Below are positions 19,968-31,041 of a stretch of DNA of 64,000 nt, piece after piece. This DNA comes from Tuctoria greenei (lineage: Eukaryota; Streptophyta; Magnoliopsida; Poales; Poaceae). The notes beneath the pieces were generated by a model. It ran no database searches, was not told where the DNA came from, and was given only the letters and a program-made list of their open reading frames with translations. The stretch is from the NCBI GenBank assembly GCA_036927565.1, contig JAYESD010000005.1, positions 88,762,301-88,826,300 on the forward strand, read 5' to 3'. Position numbers and translations under genes: made by a program. Positions within the stretch are counted from its first letter, which is position 1; every line of letters begins with the position of its first letter.

Positions 19968-21184
19968 TGTTGACGGTCCTTAAGTGCCATATTTAGACCG
20001 CCAATCCATATCATAATGTGCCCAAAAGAGAAACATAAAATAGTGGTAAGGTTAGATACTAACCAATTCCACAAGTGTTAGTTTTATTTGTATGCAGGTG
20101 AATTAATACCCAAAAATACCAAGACATGCAGGGAGTAACCCATAAAATTGGTTTCCAGCAAATCAGGCAATGCCACGTGGCATCACATGGATCCAATGGC
20201 CCATAAATAGTCGTATCCGAGGTAATCCAATGGTGTAGCTACACAAAACATCAAGAGGACCCACCAGTCAGCAACCTGGAGAAAGCACACACGAACCAAG
20301 GCAGAGACCAGGTCAGCCGAACCCTCTTTTCGACCGACCCTATCTTGGCACCAAATTCGGTCAAATGACGAGTGTTGACTCCTCCTGGCTTCCTGGTGGC
20401 GGGGATGACCGAATCGCGCACATTTGGTGGCGGGAACCAACCCTTCTTCACCTATAAATAGCACCCTACACCTTACTTCACACACACACCAAAAGTTGAG
20501 AATAGAATACCACTCCTAAGGTTTAGAGTAGTCCTAGAGGCTACTAAGTAGAAGGAGAGTGTGGTGAAGAGTTTAGAAGAAGGAGGCTTGGACTTGTCAA
20601 GTCCCTCTTATACACTTGTACCCCTACAAAGATGCTACTCAAATCAAGTAAGCCTTTGTGAATTCAATACAAGTTTGATTTTCAATACAAAGTAGTTTGC
20701 ACAAGTTGTTACTTGTGGGTTCATTGCTTTAATTTGTTAGAGGCTCTAAGTTGTAGCTTTGTGTTTGAAGCAACTAGAGTAGTGATTTAGAATGTAAGTG
20801 TGGTGCTTAGATTAGAAATCACCAAAGAATATCTCGTAGACCCACAGATTGAAGAGGTAGGCAATAGGTGGTGATAGTCCTATTTGTCCTTTGTAATCCT
20901 CCATGTTCGGCTATGCCATAGGCTTTTGGTGGGAGTCGTTCTAGTTTTGCTAGAGGTAAACCCGTGCCCGAAGCAAGCAACTACCGCAAATCTCTTTGAA
21001 TTAGAATCAATACTCTGAATTCCTTTCTGTTCCTTCCCTAACAAACAACTTTGTGTCCTTCGGTGAACTAATTCATAAGATTAGCACACACATTCCTTGG
21101 ATTCGATATCCTTGGGAATACTCTTTATGGGGAAGTGCTACACGGTAGTTTTCGAGCGCTTGCAAAATTTATTTTGTATGTAAG
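19968..21184 (+). repeat. 5' LTR of ATH-B (about 1.2 kb)
   Basis: Starts TGTTGACGG; the right end is set about 8 bp before the primer-site remnant, by analogy with ATH-C, so it is uncertain by a few bases. It holds a TATA box (20453) preceded by GGTGGCGGGAACC, a block shared with solo LTR ATH-F. No gene in it. Confidence 0.75.
20453..20460 (+). promoter_or_regulatory. TATA box of the ATH-B 5' LTR
   Basis: TATAAATA followed by AGCACCCTACACC and a CACACACACACC leader, a typical plant core promoter layout that is also seen in the ATH-C LTRs. Confidence 0.7.
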
Positions 21185-21192
21185 AAACTTTC

Positions 21193-21210
21193 TGGAACTG
21201 TTGCCAAGGA
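21193..21210 (+). other. Degenerate tRNA-Asp primer binding site of ATH-B
   Basis: TGGAACTGTTGCCAAGGA resembles TGGCGCCGTTGCCGGGGA, the complement of the plant tRNA-Asp 3' end used by Athila elements, with several changes. Confidence 0.6.
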
Positions 21211-21326
21211 GCGGTTGCTCTTGATCTTCGAACCTTGTTTCCCTTTCCTTTCCTTACCACCACAACATATATGGAGTAGTCCATCATTCTTTCTTATTCT
21301 GCCCCAAAGGACAAATCTGTAAGCCA

Positions 21327-22148
21327 TTGCCTTTGGCGGAACCCATTTGTTCTACTAGCTACGAACTTCGCCCTGGCTTCATAGTCATGTTTCGGGAACA
21401 ATCCTTCTCAGGAACAGATTGTGAAAACCCTTACTACCATCTAGTGGAGTTCAAACAACTGTGTTCATGCCTTCTAATCAAAGGTATGACACAGGAAACT
21501 CTCAAATGGAAAATGTTTCCTTTTTCCCTCAAGGAAAAGGCCAAACGATGGTATGATCACAACGTTGGAAAGACAAACGATAATTGGACTGAATTACGAG
21601 ACAAGTTTTGTCTTGATTTTGTTCCAATTGCTCAAATTGTTTCCTTACGAAGGGAAGTACTATGCTTCCAGCCAATGGAGAAGGAATCTATAGGTGCAGC
21701 TTGGGATAGATTTTTTCTTTTGAAAAATTCTGGCCCAGATTTATCCATCTCTGATCGGTTGCTTTTGCAACACTTCTTCATTGGTTTGAACAAAGAATCT
21801 GCCCTATATCTTGACATTACGGCTGTAGGATCCTTCCTCCATAAGATGCTGGAAGAAGGAAAGGTTCTTCTAGATCAAATTCTAGAAAATTCTTCCTTCA
21901 TTATGGGTCTTAATGAGCCTCCTCAAAAGGAAGCTGTGTCAAGAACTGAAGATGAATCCATGGACAAGGATGAACCATTTCTTGCTTATCCCAAACCTTG
22001 CCAGAAGAATCCTCTCTCGAATCAGAACTTGCGATGGAAGAAGAAATTCAACATTCGGAGTTTCTTTTTTACTTCGAGGAAGAAATATTTGAAGATTTTG
22101 GTAATACCTCGAAGTACTGTTGCCATAGAAAACCATCATTGCCACTAA
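21327..22148 (+). CDS. gag: ATH-B gag, N-terminal/central part
   Basis: An open frame of 273 residues. The retrotransposon gag domain is clear: SFSGTDCENPYYHLVEFKQL, the FPFSLKEKAKRWYDH block, then GAAWDRFFLL and GPDLSISDRLLLQHFFIGL. It would build the particle in the cytoplasm. The first ATG at 21327 follows a non-coding leader, but the frame runs on from upstream and the true N-terminus is uncertain. The frame wanders after about residue 230. No zinc knuckle is visible downstream, so the C-terminal part appears lost. Confidence 0.85.
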   Translation: MPLAEPICSTSYELRPGFIVMFREQSFSGTDCENPYYHLVEFKQLCSCLLIKGMTQETLKWKMFPFSLKEKAKRWYDHNVGKTNDNWTELRDKFCLDFVPIAQIVSLRREVLCFQPMEKESIGAAWDRFFLLKNSGPDLSISDRLLLQHFFIGLNKESALYLDITAVGSFLHKMLEEGKVLLDQILENSSFIMGLNEPPQKEAVSRTEDESMDKDEPFLAYPKPCQKNPLSNQNLRWKKKFNIRSFFFTSRKKYLKILVIPRSTVAIENHHCH

Positions 22149-22261
22149 CTCCACCTGACCCACCTGATGGAGTGTTCGTCCAATAGACGGTCAAGGAGTT
22201 AACCTCTATCCTAAGTAGAGAATGGACAGGAGAATTTGAGCAGTCACCCGAAGTTCTTCAC

Positions 22262-22855
22262 ATGACCTCACCTTTAGCAACCATTCTATGTTTCATTAGA
22301 AGGACACCAATGAGAATCCTATACAACCCCACTGTTGGAGCAAATCTCATCTCTAATTCTTGTGCTCTCGCCATTCTGGGTGATGTGCTGTTGGCACCAA
22401 CACGTAAATCCTTCCAACATTCTTTCAGAAACATCCTTGAAGGATGTCGGGTTTTGCAACAGGTGTCTATAAGACACGAAGATATTGAGGCTCTCCTAAA
22501 CTTCTATGTGTTTGAAATCAAAGATTTCAACATTATGATTGGGATTCCCATTGAGAAATTTCTCATGGAAGTTCCCTTGGAAGGAAACCTCAATGTCAAA
22601 CTTGGAGGGAGAAAGTTCTCTATCCCTATTCTGTGTTCAAAGAACACATCAGCAAAATCTCCCATCCAAGATGAACAAATAGAGGAGGTTAGGACTATTC
22701 AATTCCTAGCACCCCTGAAATGGAAGGAGAAGAAGATTTCATCCAAGAGAAGGATGAATTTCAGGATTCAATTGAATTGCCCAAAGAAGAGTTCTCTCCA
22801 AAACCTCTGGTTGAGCTCAAAATTTTTCCTCCAAGCCTACGTTATGCCTTTCTAA
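22262..22855 (+). CDS. pol: ATH-B protease region
   Basis: Carries the Athila protease signature region: MRILYNPTVGANLISNS, then ILEGCRVLQQVSIRHEDIEALLNFYVFEI, IMIGIPIEKFL and VKLGGRKFSIP. The family places LYNP.VGAN where other aspartic proteases have DTGA, so activity cannot be judged from this. The N-terminus is not certain. The tail after about residue 150 reads out of frame: the Glu-rich linker to RT (LPKEEFSPKPLVELK) lies in an overlapping frame at 22720-22995, so a frameshift lies near 22720. Confidence 0.75.
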   Translation: MTSPLATILCFIRRTPMRILYNPTVGANLISNSCALAILGDVLLAPTRKSFQHSFRNILEGCRVLQQVSIRHEDIEALLNFYVFEIKDFNIMIGIPIEKFLMEVPLEGNLNVKLGGRKFSIPILCSKNTSAKSPIQDEQIEEVRTIQFLAPLKWKEKKISSKRRMNFRIQLNCPKKSSLQNLWLSSKFFLQAYVMPF

Positions 22856-23790
22856 GTGATGACTTTGAAGCCCCTATCATCATAAGTGGCAAGCTTTCAT
22901 ATGATGAGACACTCAAACTTATAGCCATTCTAGAAAAGCATAGAGCTATTTTTGGCTATTCACTACAAGATCTCAAGGGAATTAGTTTAGTGTGATGCAC
23001 CCATTGCATTCCTATTGACCCTGAGAGTGTCCCCCCAGGGGAACCTCAAAGGCGATTGAATAATGCGATACTAGAAGTTGTCAAGAAAGAAATCTTGAAA
23101 CTTCTGCATGTTGGGATTATTTATCCTGTTCCTCATAGTGAATGGCTCATTCCAGTTCAAGTAGTACCTAAGAAAGGAGGTATGCCAGTCATTCAAAATG
23201 AGAGGAATGAATTAATTCCTCAACAAACCATCATGGGTTGGAGGATTTGCATTGATTACCGAAAACATAACAAGGCCACAAGAAAGGATCATTTTCCACT
23301 GCCTTCATCGATGAGATGTTAGAAAGGTTGGCAAAAACACTCCTACTTTTGTTTCCTTGATGGGTATTCGGGGTATCATCAAATCCCAATCCATCCCGAC
23401 GATTAGAGTAAGACCACGTTAACATGTCATTATAGTAATTATGCCTACTGGCGTATGTCTTTTGGACTGTGTAATGCTCCTGCTTCTTTTCAGAGGTGTA
23501 TGATGTCTATCTTTTCTGCCATGATTGAGGAGATCATGGAAGTTTTTATGGACAATTTCTCCATCTATGGAAAAAATTTTGATCATTGTATAGAAAACTT
23601 AGACAAGGTCTTACAAAGCAATTATTGAAGTTATTGAAAAACTTCCACCTCCTATAAATGTTAAGGAAATCCATAGTTTTTTAGGTCATGCAAGGTTCTA
23701 TCGGCGATTCATCAAGGATTTCCCCAAAATCACTAGACCCCTCACCAACCTATTAGCTAAGGAAGCTCCCTTTGATTTTGATGATGAATG
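22856..23790 (+). pseudogene. pol: ATH-B reverse transcriptase, broken and partly deleted
   Basis: The frame 22720-22995 ends at a TGA. A second frame (23056-23322) covers the RT fingers (NAILEVVKKEILKLL, GWRICIDYRKHNKATRKDHFPLP). Then GYSGYHQI, CNAPASFQRCMM and VFMDNFSIYG follow in other frames. The second Asp of the catalytic FMDD motif reads Asn. After about 23610 the text jumps to KLPPP.NVKEIHSFLGHARFYRRFI, so part of the palm and thumb is deleted. Reverse transcription by this copy is impossible. Confidence 0.85.
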
Positions 23791-24221
23791 CCTTAAATCA
23801 TTTGATACACTCAAAAGGCACTCATTTCAGATCCAATCATCCATCCTCCTGATTGGACACTGCCATTCGAAATCATGTGTGATGCTAGTGATTTTGCTGT
23901 TGTTGCGGTCCTAGGCCAAACCAAAGATAAAAAGCATCATGCAATAGCCTAAGCTAGCAAAACTCTGACAGGAGCTCAGCTCAATTATGCCACAACTGAG
24001 AAAGAGCTCTTAGCTGTAGTTTTTGCTATTGATAAGTTTAGACCCTATTTGGTTGGAGTCAAGGTCTTAGTCTAGACATACCTTGCTGCCTTGAAGTATT
24101 TGCTCACTAAAATGGATGCTAAACCAAGGCTAATCCGGTGGATTCTTCTACTCCAAGAATTTGACTTAGAAATCAGGATAAGAAAGGATTAGAGAATTCC
24201 GTTGCACATCATCTCTCACGT
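23791..24221 (+). pseudogene. pol: ATH-B RNase H, frameshifted
   Basis: Shows FEIMCDASDFAVVAVLGQ, LNYATTEKELLAVVFAIDKF, PYLVGVKVLV and KPRLIRWILLLQEFDL, the complete Athila RNase H order, with several in-frame stops and small indels (for example near 23950, 24075 and 24190). Confidence 0.8.
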
Positions 24222-24921
24222 ATGGAAATCACGAAATCCATGAACATTCCTATCAGTGACTTCCTACGAGATGATATGCTACTCAAGGTAACTGACTCTC
24301 ACCCTTGGTATGCGGATATCATGAACTTCATGGTCAAGGGATACATACCATCAGGAGAAAACAAAAAGAAACTCATCTATGAGAGTCATAGACATCTTTG
24401 GGATGACCCATATCTCTATCGAGTTTGTGCTGATGGCCTTCTCAGAAGGTGCGTCCCATCAATCGAAGGCACCAAAATTATTGAGAAATGCCATGATGGC
24501 CCCTATGGTGGTCACTACAGTGTTTATCGTACTCAGGCAAAGATCTGGTAGAGTGGATTCTATTGGCCTTCTATGTATGAGTACACTAAGAAATTCATTC
24601 CCAGATGTTGGAAATGGCAAAAGCATGGAGGGATCTTTGCTCGCAATGTGATGCCTCTAACATATAATCTCCAAGTGGAATTATTTGATGTGTGGGATAT
24701 CGACTTCATCTGACCTTTCCCAAAGTACTATGACTGCAAATATATTTTGGTCGCCGTGGATTATGCGTCAAAATGGGTGGAAGGCATATCATGCAAGAAT
24801 GCTCATTCCAAGCAAGGTAGGAAAATGTTCTATGAGATCATTTTCTCACATGGTCATAAATGATGGAGGGTCTGATTTCATAGATAAGACATTCTGGAAC
24901 TTTTTGAGGGGGCTTGGTGTC
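24222..24921 (+). pseudogene. pol: ATH-B integrase, upstream half
   Basis: The zinc-binding region (24222-24551) is intact to a stop: SHRHLWDDPYLYRVCADGLLRRCVP and KCHDGPYGGHYS. The core follows with stops and a small deletion (the FSRF.TPR stretch before the second Asp is missing; compare ATH-A 18720-18760). The MVINDGGSDFIDKTFWNFLRG stretch is cut at 24921 by ATH-C. The downstream half is at 53203-53821. Confidence 0.85.
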
Positions 24922-26174
24922 TATTGATGGCTGTTATATACCAATTTCACCCGTCAATATAACTCAGTTATGTGAAGGAAAGATCATTTCATGCACACAT
25001 TATAGTTAGAAATAACCTAGTTCTACTTGTACTCGGAGAAATTGGTGCATGCACGTATTATATACATATTTGATGTGAATGCATGACCACAAGGCAAGGA
25101 AACACACTTCCAACCAATCAGACGATGCCATGTGGCTTCCCATGGATCCAATGGCCCATTTACAGAGAGTACCCGCAGGTTTTCACCCTAGTTCATCTAG
25201 AAGGTCGACAAGGGCCCACATATCAGCGTCTAGGAGCAAGTGGGAGCCGAGTGGGGCCAACCCCAGTTCGGCCGAACCCCCAATTTGGCCAAACTGGTAT
25301 GCCTACCAAACTCGGTCCACTTGCACGTGTCGACCTCTGGTGGCTTCCTTGACGCGGGAGTAAGTGAAAGCCCGGGTGATTAGCGCGCAAAACCGCCTGA
25401 GTGAGTGTATAAATAAGGGGAGTGCCTCATCTCACTTCACACACACCACTTGAGCATTCTCTCTTGTATACACTAGTTCTCCTAGGTCCTTAGTGGAGGT
25501 TAGGCTGTAGAGAGGACCCGCTGGTCCCAAGCCCAAATTGCGAAAGGTATGGCTCATGTATCTTTCTTTACAGTTGTGATTTTATGCTTTATAATAATAT
25601 TATTATTTGTCTTTATTTATTCATATACATGGGAAAGCGTTTCTTGTTTGATTGTGGAGTCGATGTATGTGCTAGGTGTAGATGTTATTATGATCTAATC
25701 ATAATGTTCAAATCTTGTTATCATAAACATCATACACCATCACTATAGTCTAGTGAGGTATTAATGTGATTATTTTAATATGAATATGTTAGTGCTTGGT
25801 CCCAACATAGGTTCAACGATGTTTAGGTTAGTCATTGCTTTAGGATGATATTTGTATCCAAACTCTAAAGGTATTTACTTAACATGTAAGTGTGGTGCTT
25901 AGATAGTTAAGTAGCATTGGATGCATCATAGTCCATGATATGTAGAGGTAGGTGGTAGGTAGTGACAGCCCATTCCGTCCATTGTAACCCTCCACGTTTG
26001 GCTACAACGTAGGCTCTTGGTGGGAGTCACCTGACAGAGTAGGGTAAGCTTGTGCCCGACTTGTTGGACTACTAAGCCCTAGTATTCACCGTTAGCATAT
26101 TCATGTGTACATTATTAGGCTATGTATATGAGTAATTAGAGCTCAGTAGGAGTAGTTCCGTTTCTTAGCCTAAC

Positions 26175-27106
26175 TGATGAACTCAATGGGTACAGGGGAT
26201 GCCCTATCTTTCGATGAGAGATGTTGGTGGTGAACGAATTTGGAGGAGGCCGACATTGGCTGCCTGACTACCACATCTAGAATGGTGTGGCGCCTTGAGC
26301 GACAGTTACACGGTCTCTTGATAACTACGATTTGGGTGAAGGTCGACATTGTGCTACCCGACTACAAAAACCACAAGGGTGCTGCGCCTTAGCGATAGTT
26401 ACACTGGCTCCTGTTGTTGCTGTTCTTGCCGTGCCAAACAGCCTTGAACCTGCAAGCAATTGAAGAACAGGCAAGAACAAGATAACAAGCAAACACTCAC
26501 GGGTGTGATAAGTTGGGGTTCTGATTCAAGTAATCAGAAGGTCTCGTCGATACTTGCATTACAAGGAAGTATCAATGGCTAAACATACAGAAAACAAAAC
26601 CCAAGTTCGTCCTATGGCTGCAAGTTGCTTATATGGAGGAGGAAGACTAGAACTCAGGATGGAGTCACAAGACTTGTTTGGCCTTTTCTGGGCAGCTCAA
26701 GCGTAATATGCCTTTGATTTTTGATCCAATGGAAATTAGACGAAGAGACCTTTCCAGCAAGTACTTATTTGCATTAAACAACCTTGGGAGTTGACAGTTA
26801 TGCCCCTTTAATTTTAAGCTGGTACTTGCTGCAGTTACAAGGACCCCTCAGGTGGAGCAGCCTTCATTGCATTAATCCCTCCATTCCTCCTAGCTGGATC
26901 AATTCCCAAGCACCTAATAATAATAAGGTCATCACAAGGCTTTAATAGTTCCCCCATTTGAAGGATAACTAATTTGAACAGTCAGGAATGAATTCACCTG
27001 ATAATTAAGTTCACGTGCACGAGCGCGTGTCATTGGACCTTGATTAGCTGCAAGTGGTGAATGGGTTGGTGTTGTGGTTGTATCAACGGTAGCGATGTCC
27101 TCATCA
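26175..27106 (-). repeat. 3' LTR of CRM-D (932 bp)
   Basis: Minus-strand LTR running from TGATGAGGACATC (plus 27106) to TCATCA (plus 26175). A TATA-like element (complement of CTTATAT, 26628-26634) lies in a region where the copies differ by a small indel (CTGCAAGTTG absent from the 5' LTR). The bases on its right read AAGAAGGGGAGGA on the minus strand, the polypurine tract (27107-27120). Confidence 0.88.
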
Positions 27107-27440
27107 TCCTCCCCTTCTTGCAATTGAGTCGTCCTCGACTCAAACGTGTCTTCCTCGCCCAAATATGGTTTCAATTCTGCAATATTAAAAGAGAAAGTAA
27201 CCCCAAATATGCAGGCAACTCAATTTCATATGCATTATCATTAATTTTTCGAAGAACTTTGAAGGGTCCAGTAGCTCTAGGTAGCATTTTAGATTTTCTC
27301 AAATCAGGAAATCTATCCTTTCTCAAATGTACCCAAACCAAATCACCAGGTTCAAAAGTAACATGCTTTCTACCCTTGCTACCGGCTTGTTGATACTTAG
27401 CATTCATGCTCTCAATGTTTGCTTTAGTTTGCTCATGCAT
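26932..27440 (-). pseudogene. pol: CRM-D integrase C-terminus reaching into the LTR
   Basis: Two overlapping minus frames. The first (27440-27171) reads MNAKYQQAGSKGRKHV, GDLVWVHLRKDRFPDLRKSK and GPFKVLRKINDNAYEIELP. After a frameshift near 27185 the second (27174-26932) reads YLGEEDTFESRTTQLQEGED and GPMTRARARELNYQVNSFL. The last ~60 residues lie in the 3' LTR. No classical chromodomain is visible; the tail sits where CRM elements carry their targeting motif. Confidence 0.8.
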
Positions 27441-27471
27441 TTTAAGAATTAATTCAGCACAACGAGAAGCA

Positions 27472-28106
27472 TCAAAAATTCAAATTCTCTAAAGGTGGCA
27501 GAGCCAAAAGATCAATGGGAGCATGAGGGATAAAACCATATACAATCTGAAAAGGGCACAATTTAGTAGTAGAATGCAACGAACGATTGTAAGCAAATTC
27601 AATATGAGGCAAACATTCTTCCCATAATTTGATATTATTTTTCAGAACAGCCCTAAGCATGGTAGATAAACTATGGTTCACTACTTCGGTCTGTCCATCA
27701 GTTTGAGGGTGACAAGTGGTAGAAAAGATAAATTTTGTCCCAACTTAGTTCATAAGGTTTTCCAATAATGACCAAGAAATTTGGCATCTCTATCTGAGAC
27801 AATAGTGTTTGGGACCCCATGCAAACAAACAACTTCTCGAAAGAATAAACTAGCAACATGGGTAGCATCATCCATTTTGTGGCATGGCATGAAATGTGCC
27901 ATTTTAGAAAATCTGACCACAACAACAAAAATACTATCCCTCCCCTTCTTTGTTCTAGGCAATCCAAAAACAAAATCCATAGAAACATCCTCACATGGAG
28001 CACTAGGAACAGTGAGATGCATGTATAAACCATGTGAATTAAGACGGGACTTAGCTTTTTGACAGGTGGTGCGACAAGCAACAAACCGCTCCACATCTCT
28101 TCTCAT
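27472..28106 (-). pseudogene. pol: CRM-D integrase core
   Basis: Minus strand, two frames. 28106-27750 gives the zinc-region end (CRTTCQKAKSR), first Asp (SMDFVFGLPRT) and second Asp (IVSDRDAKFLGHYW). The PQTDGQTEVVN stretch with the catalytic Glu follows after a frameshift near 27740. 27681-27472 gives MLRAVLKNNIKLWEECLPHIEFAYN and CPFQIVYG. The triad is present, but not in one reading frame. Confidence 0.85.
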
Positions 28107-28167
28107 CTTTGGCCAAAAGAAATGCTTGCTAGTATTTCTTCTGCCTTCTTAACACCAAAGTGTCCCA

Positions 28168-28736
28168 TCAACCCTCCACCTTGTGCTTCCTGCAATAGTA
28201 AGATATAGATAGAACCAGCTGGAATGCACAACTTGTTTCCTCGAAACAAAAAATCATTAGTGAGAACAAACTTGTTCCATATTTTCTTTCTTTACATTGC
28301 AGTAGCACATCTTTAAAATCAACAACAAAAGCATATTGTTCTTTAATTGTTTCCAAGCCAAAAATCTTAAAATCAAGTTGGGACAACATATTATAACAGC
28401 GAGATAAGGCATCCGCAATGACATTATCTTTTCCTTTCTTATGTTTGATGACATAAGGAAAATACTCAATGAATTCTACCCACTTGGCATGCCTACGGTT
28501 CAGATTAGTTTGGCTCTTAATGTGCTTCAAAGATTCATGATCAGAATGTATAACAAATTATTTATTTCATAAATAATGTTGCCATGTTCCAAAGTTTGTT
28601 CTAGTGCATATAATTCTTTATTGTAAGTGAAATAGTTCAGACTAGGCCCATTCAGTTTCTCTCTAAAATAAGCAATAGGTTTCCTCTCTTGCAACAAGAC
28701 ACCTCCCAATCCAATACCACTAGCATCACATTCCAA
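28168..28736 (-). pseudogene. pol: CRM-D RNase H
   Basis: Minus strand. 28736-28527 reads ECDASGIGLGGVLLQ, KPIAYFREKL and YNKELYAL; after a frameshift near 28555, 28530-28168 reads HIKSQTNLNRRHAKWVEF and VIADALSRC. This covers the RNase H active-site Asp and Glu and the link to integrase. Confidence 0.85.
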
Positions 28737-28763
28737 TTCAAAAGTCTTACTGAAATCTTGTAA

Positions 28764-29542
28764 TTAGAGAAGGGGTGTATGAGTTAACCCATTCTTAAAA
28801 GTTTCAAATGCAGCCTCTTGCACCTTGTCCCATGTGAATGGAGCACCCTTCTTTGTATGCTCATGTAGTGGGCCTGCTATGGTGCTGAAGTCCTTCACAA
28901 AACAACGATAGAATCCAGCAAGTTCGAGAAAGCTTCGTACTTGTGTGACCATGCTAGGATTTGGCCAGCTGTGTATCGCCTCCACCTTGGCTTGAGCGAC
29001 TTTTATTCCCTGTGGTGTCAAAACATAGCCAAGAAAAGAGATTATATCCGTGCAAAAGGTGCACTTGTCAATGTTACCAAATAAGCGTGCATCATGTAAG
29101 GCATTGAAAACAGCACAGAGATGATCAAGATGCTCTTCTGGAGATGTGCTATAGATAAAGATGTCATCAAAATATACTACCACAAATCTTCCAATGAAAG
29201 CACGTAAAACCTTATTCATTAATCTCATGAAAGTGCTAGGTGCATTAGTGAGACCAAAAGGCATGACTAACCACTCATAAAACCGAACTTGGTTTTAAAC
29301 GTTGTTTTCCTTTCATCACCTAGCTTCATGCCAATTTGGTGATAACCACTATGCAAGTAAATTTTAGAGAAAACCATCGAGCCACTAAGTTCATCAAGCA
29401 TATCATCTAACCTAGGAATAGGATGATGATATCTAATGGTAATGTTATTAATTGCTTGATAGTCTACACACATGCGCCATGATCCATCTTTCTTTGGGAC
29501 TAAAAGAACAGGAATAGAGCAAGGACTAAGGGACCGAAGCAC
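28764..29542 (-). pseudogene. pol: CRM-D reverse transcriptase, one frameshift
   Basis: Minus strand. 29542-29267 covers the fingers: SPCSIPVLLVPKKDGSWRMC and NNITIRYHHPIPRLDDMLDEL. A one-base indel near 29270 shifts the frame; 29264-28764 continues MPFGLTNAPSTFMRLMN, FVVVYFDDIFIYS (both catalytic Asp kept), FLGYVLTPQGI and LAGFYRCFVKDF. Close to intact apart from the single shift. Confidence 0.88.
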
Positions 29543-29617
29543 ATAACCTTTGTCGAGTAATTCCTGTACTTGTCGCTGAATCTCCTTAGTCTCCTCCGGG
29601 TTGGTCCTGTATGGTGC

Positions 29618-30216
29618 TCAATTTTGCGAAGAAGCCCCGGGATTGAGGTCAATCTGATGCTCAATCTCTCTCAATGGTGGCAGCCCAGCTTGTACCTCTT
29701 GTGGAAACACATCAGCGTATTCCCGCAAAAGCATAGCGACAGCAGGGGGCAAAGCACATGGTATGTCGTGATGTGATAACAATGCTTCTTTGCAAGCAAA
29801 CACATAGCAGATTGCAACATTATTTTTTAATTCAAACAAATCAGATTTGGATGCAAGAAAACAAGCACTCTTCAATTTTATTTCATTCTTCTTCACATGA
29901 GCATATTTGGAATTGTCAGTCTTAGGTTCTACCGATTCCTTCGCAACATTTAAATTTTCATTTTGAGTAGATTTCTTATTTTTCTCTTTACAAGCTCTAG
30001 CAATGTCATCCTTCAAAATAGCATTGGGAGACATAGGGTGCAAACCAAGCTTCTTCCCATTATGCATGAAAGAGTATTGATTTGTTTACCATGATGTAAT
30101 GTATCTTTATCAAATTGCCAAGGTCGACCAAATAGCATAGAGCAAGCTTGCATAGGTACCACATTGTAATCAATGTAATCATGGTAGGAACCATTTGTAA
30201 ATTCGACACGAACCAA
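29618..30216 (-). pseudogene. pol: CRM-D protease end and protease-RT linker
   Basis: Minus strand. 30216-30013 reads VRVEFTNGSYHDYIDYNVVP and QACSMLFGRPWQFDKDTLHH, the C-terminal half of a chromovirus aspartic protease. A frameshift near 30060 leads into 30067-29618, a Lys/Asn-rich linker ending YADVFPQEVQAGLPPLREIEHQIDL, the block that precedes RT. The DSG half of the protease should lie upstream of 30394, where the MITE sits, and I could not find it. Confidence 0.78.
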
Positions 30217-30393
30217 ATGTGTTACCTTAAGCTTACCACTGTCGCTGAACCATTGGATGTAGTAGGGATTTGGACGTGGAGTGTTGTCATCCTAAGCTTC
30301 TCTATCATGGAAGCACTTGCTAATTGTTGCAGCTTCCTCCATCAATAATAATGCAACACGATCGTTCCAAAACTACACACTTTGTTTTGGATT

Positions 30394-30870
30394 ATAGGTG
30401 GCCAACGGGCCGTGCCGGGCCAGCCCAGCCCGAGCCCGACCGGGCTCGTGCCTAAAAAACATGGGCCCGACACGGTCCGGAAAAAAATCGGGCCGTGCCA
30501 GGCCGGCCCGCAGGTCGGGGGTCCAGGCCTAGGCACGGCCCGAATCCATTTTAACCGTGTCGGGTCGTGCCGGGTCGGGCCGGTCCGTAGACAATTTTAG
30601 TTAAAAATATAATAAAAATAACCGAAAAATCACTATTCAGGCCTAAACGGGATGTGCCGGGTCGGGCCACCCAGCGGGCCGACCGTGCCGGGCCTAATCG
30701 GGCCGTGCCGGCAAGCCCAACGGGCCAAAGATTCAGGCCCGGGCACGGCCCGTGTCGTGCCTCAGGCCGGCCCGGGCCCTATTTTTTCGGGCCGGGTCGT
30801 GCTCGTGCCGGGCCATTTTTGTCGTGCTTTGGGCTGGCCCGTTTGGCCCGACCCATTTGGCCACCTCTAT
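30394..30870. mobile_element. hAT-like non-autonomous MITE inserted in CRM-D
   Basis: A 477-bp, very GC-rich block full of GGGCCGTGCCGGGCC-type repeats. It is flanked by an 8-bp duplication TTTGGATT (30386-30393 and 30871-30878). Ends form a terminal inverted repeat, ATAGGTGGCCAA on the left and TTGGCCACCTCTAT on the right, with a 2-bp difference. The 8-bp duplication and TAGxGGTGGCCAA ends are those of plant hAT-family MITEs. Its base composition is unlike the AT-rich neighbours. It has no coding capacity; ORFs across it are compositional. Confidence 0.85.
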
Positions 30871-31041
30871 TTTGGATTAGATTGTGTCACTGGTTCTATT
30901 CAGCTTTGATCATTTGGGCACTCAAGACACGCCTCACAACAAGACTCTCATAGTGATCAGCATGATCAGCACCAATGTGCTCTTCATCATGATTCTTCTT
31001 TCCTGCATCTTGTGTAGCAAGCATGGCATATGTTTCATCAT

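Noticed and set aside
30382..30953. Plus-strand ORFs rich in Gly, Pro, Arg in the GC-rich block
   Set aside because: They follow the base composition of the MITE, start and end without regard to its boundaries, and match no family.
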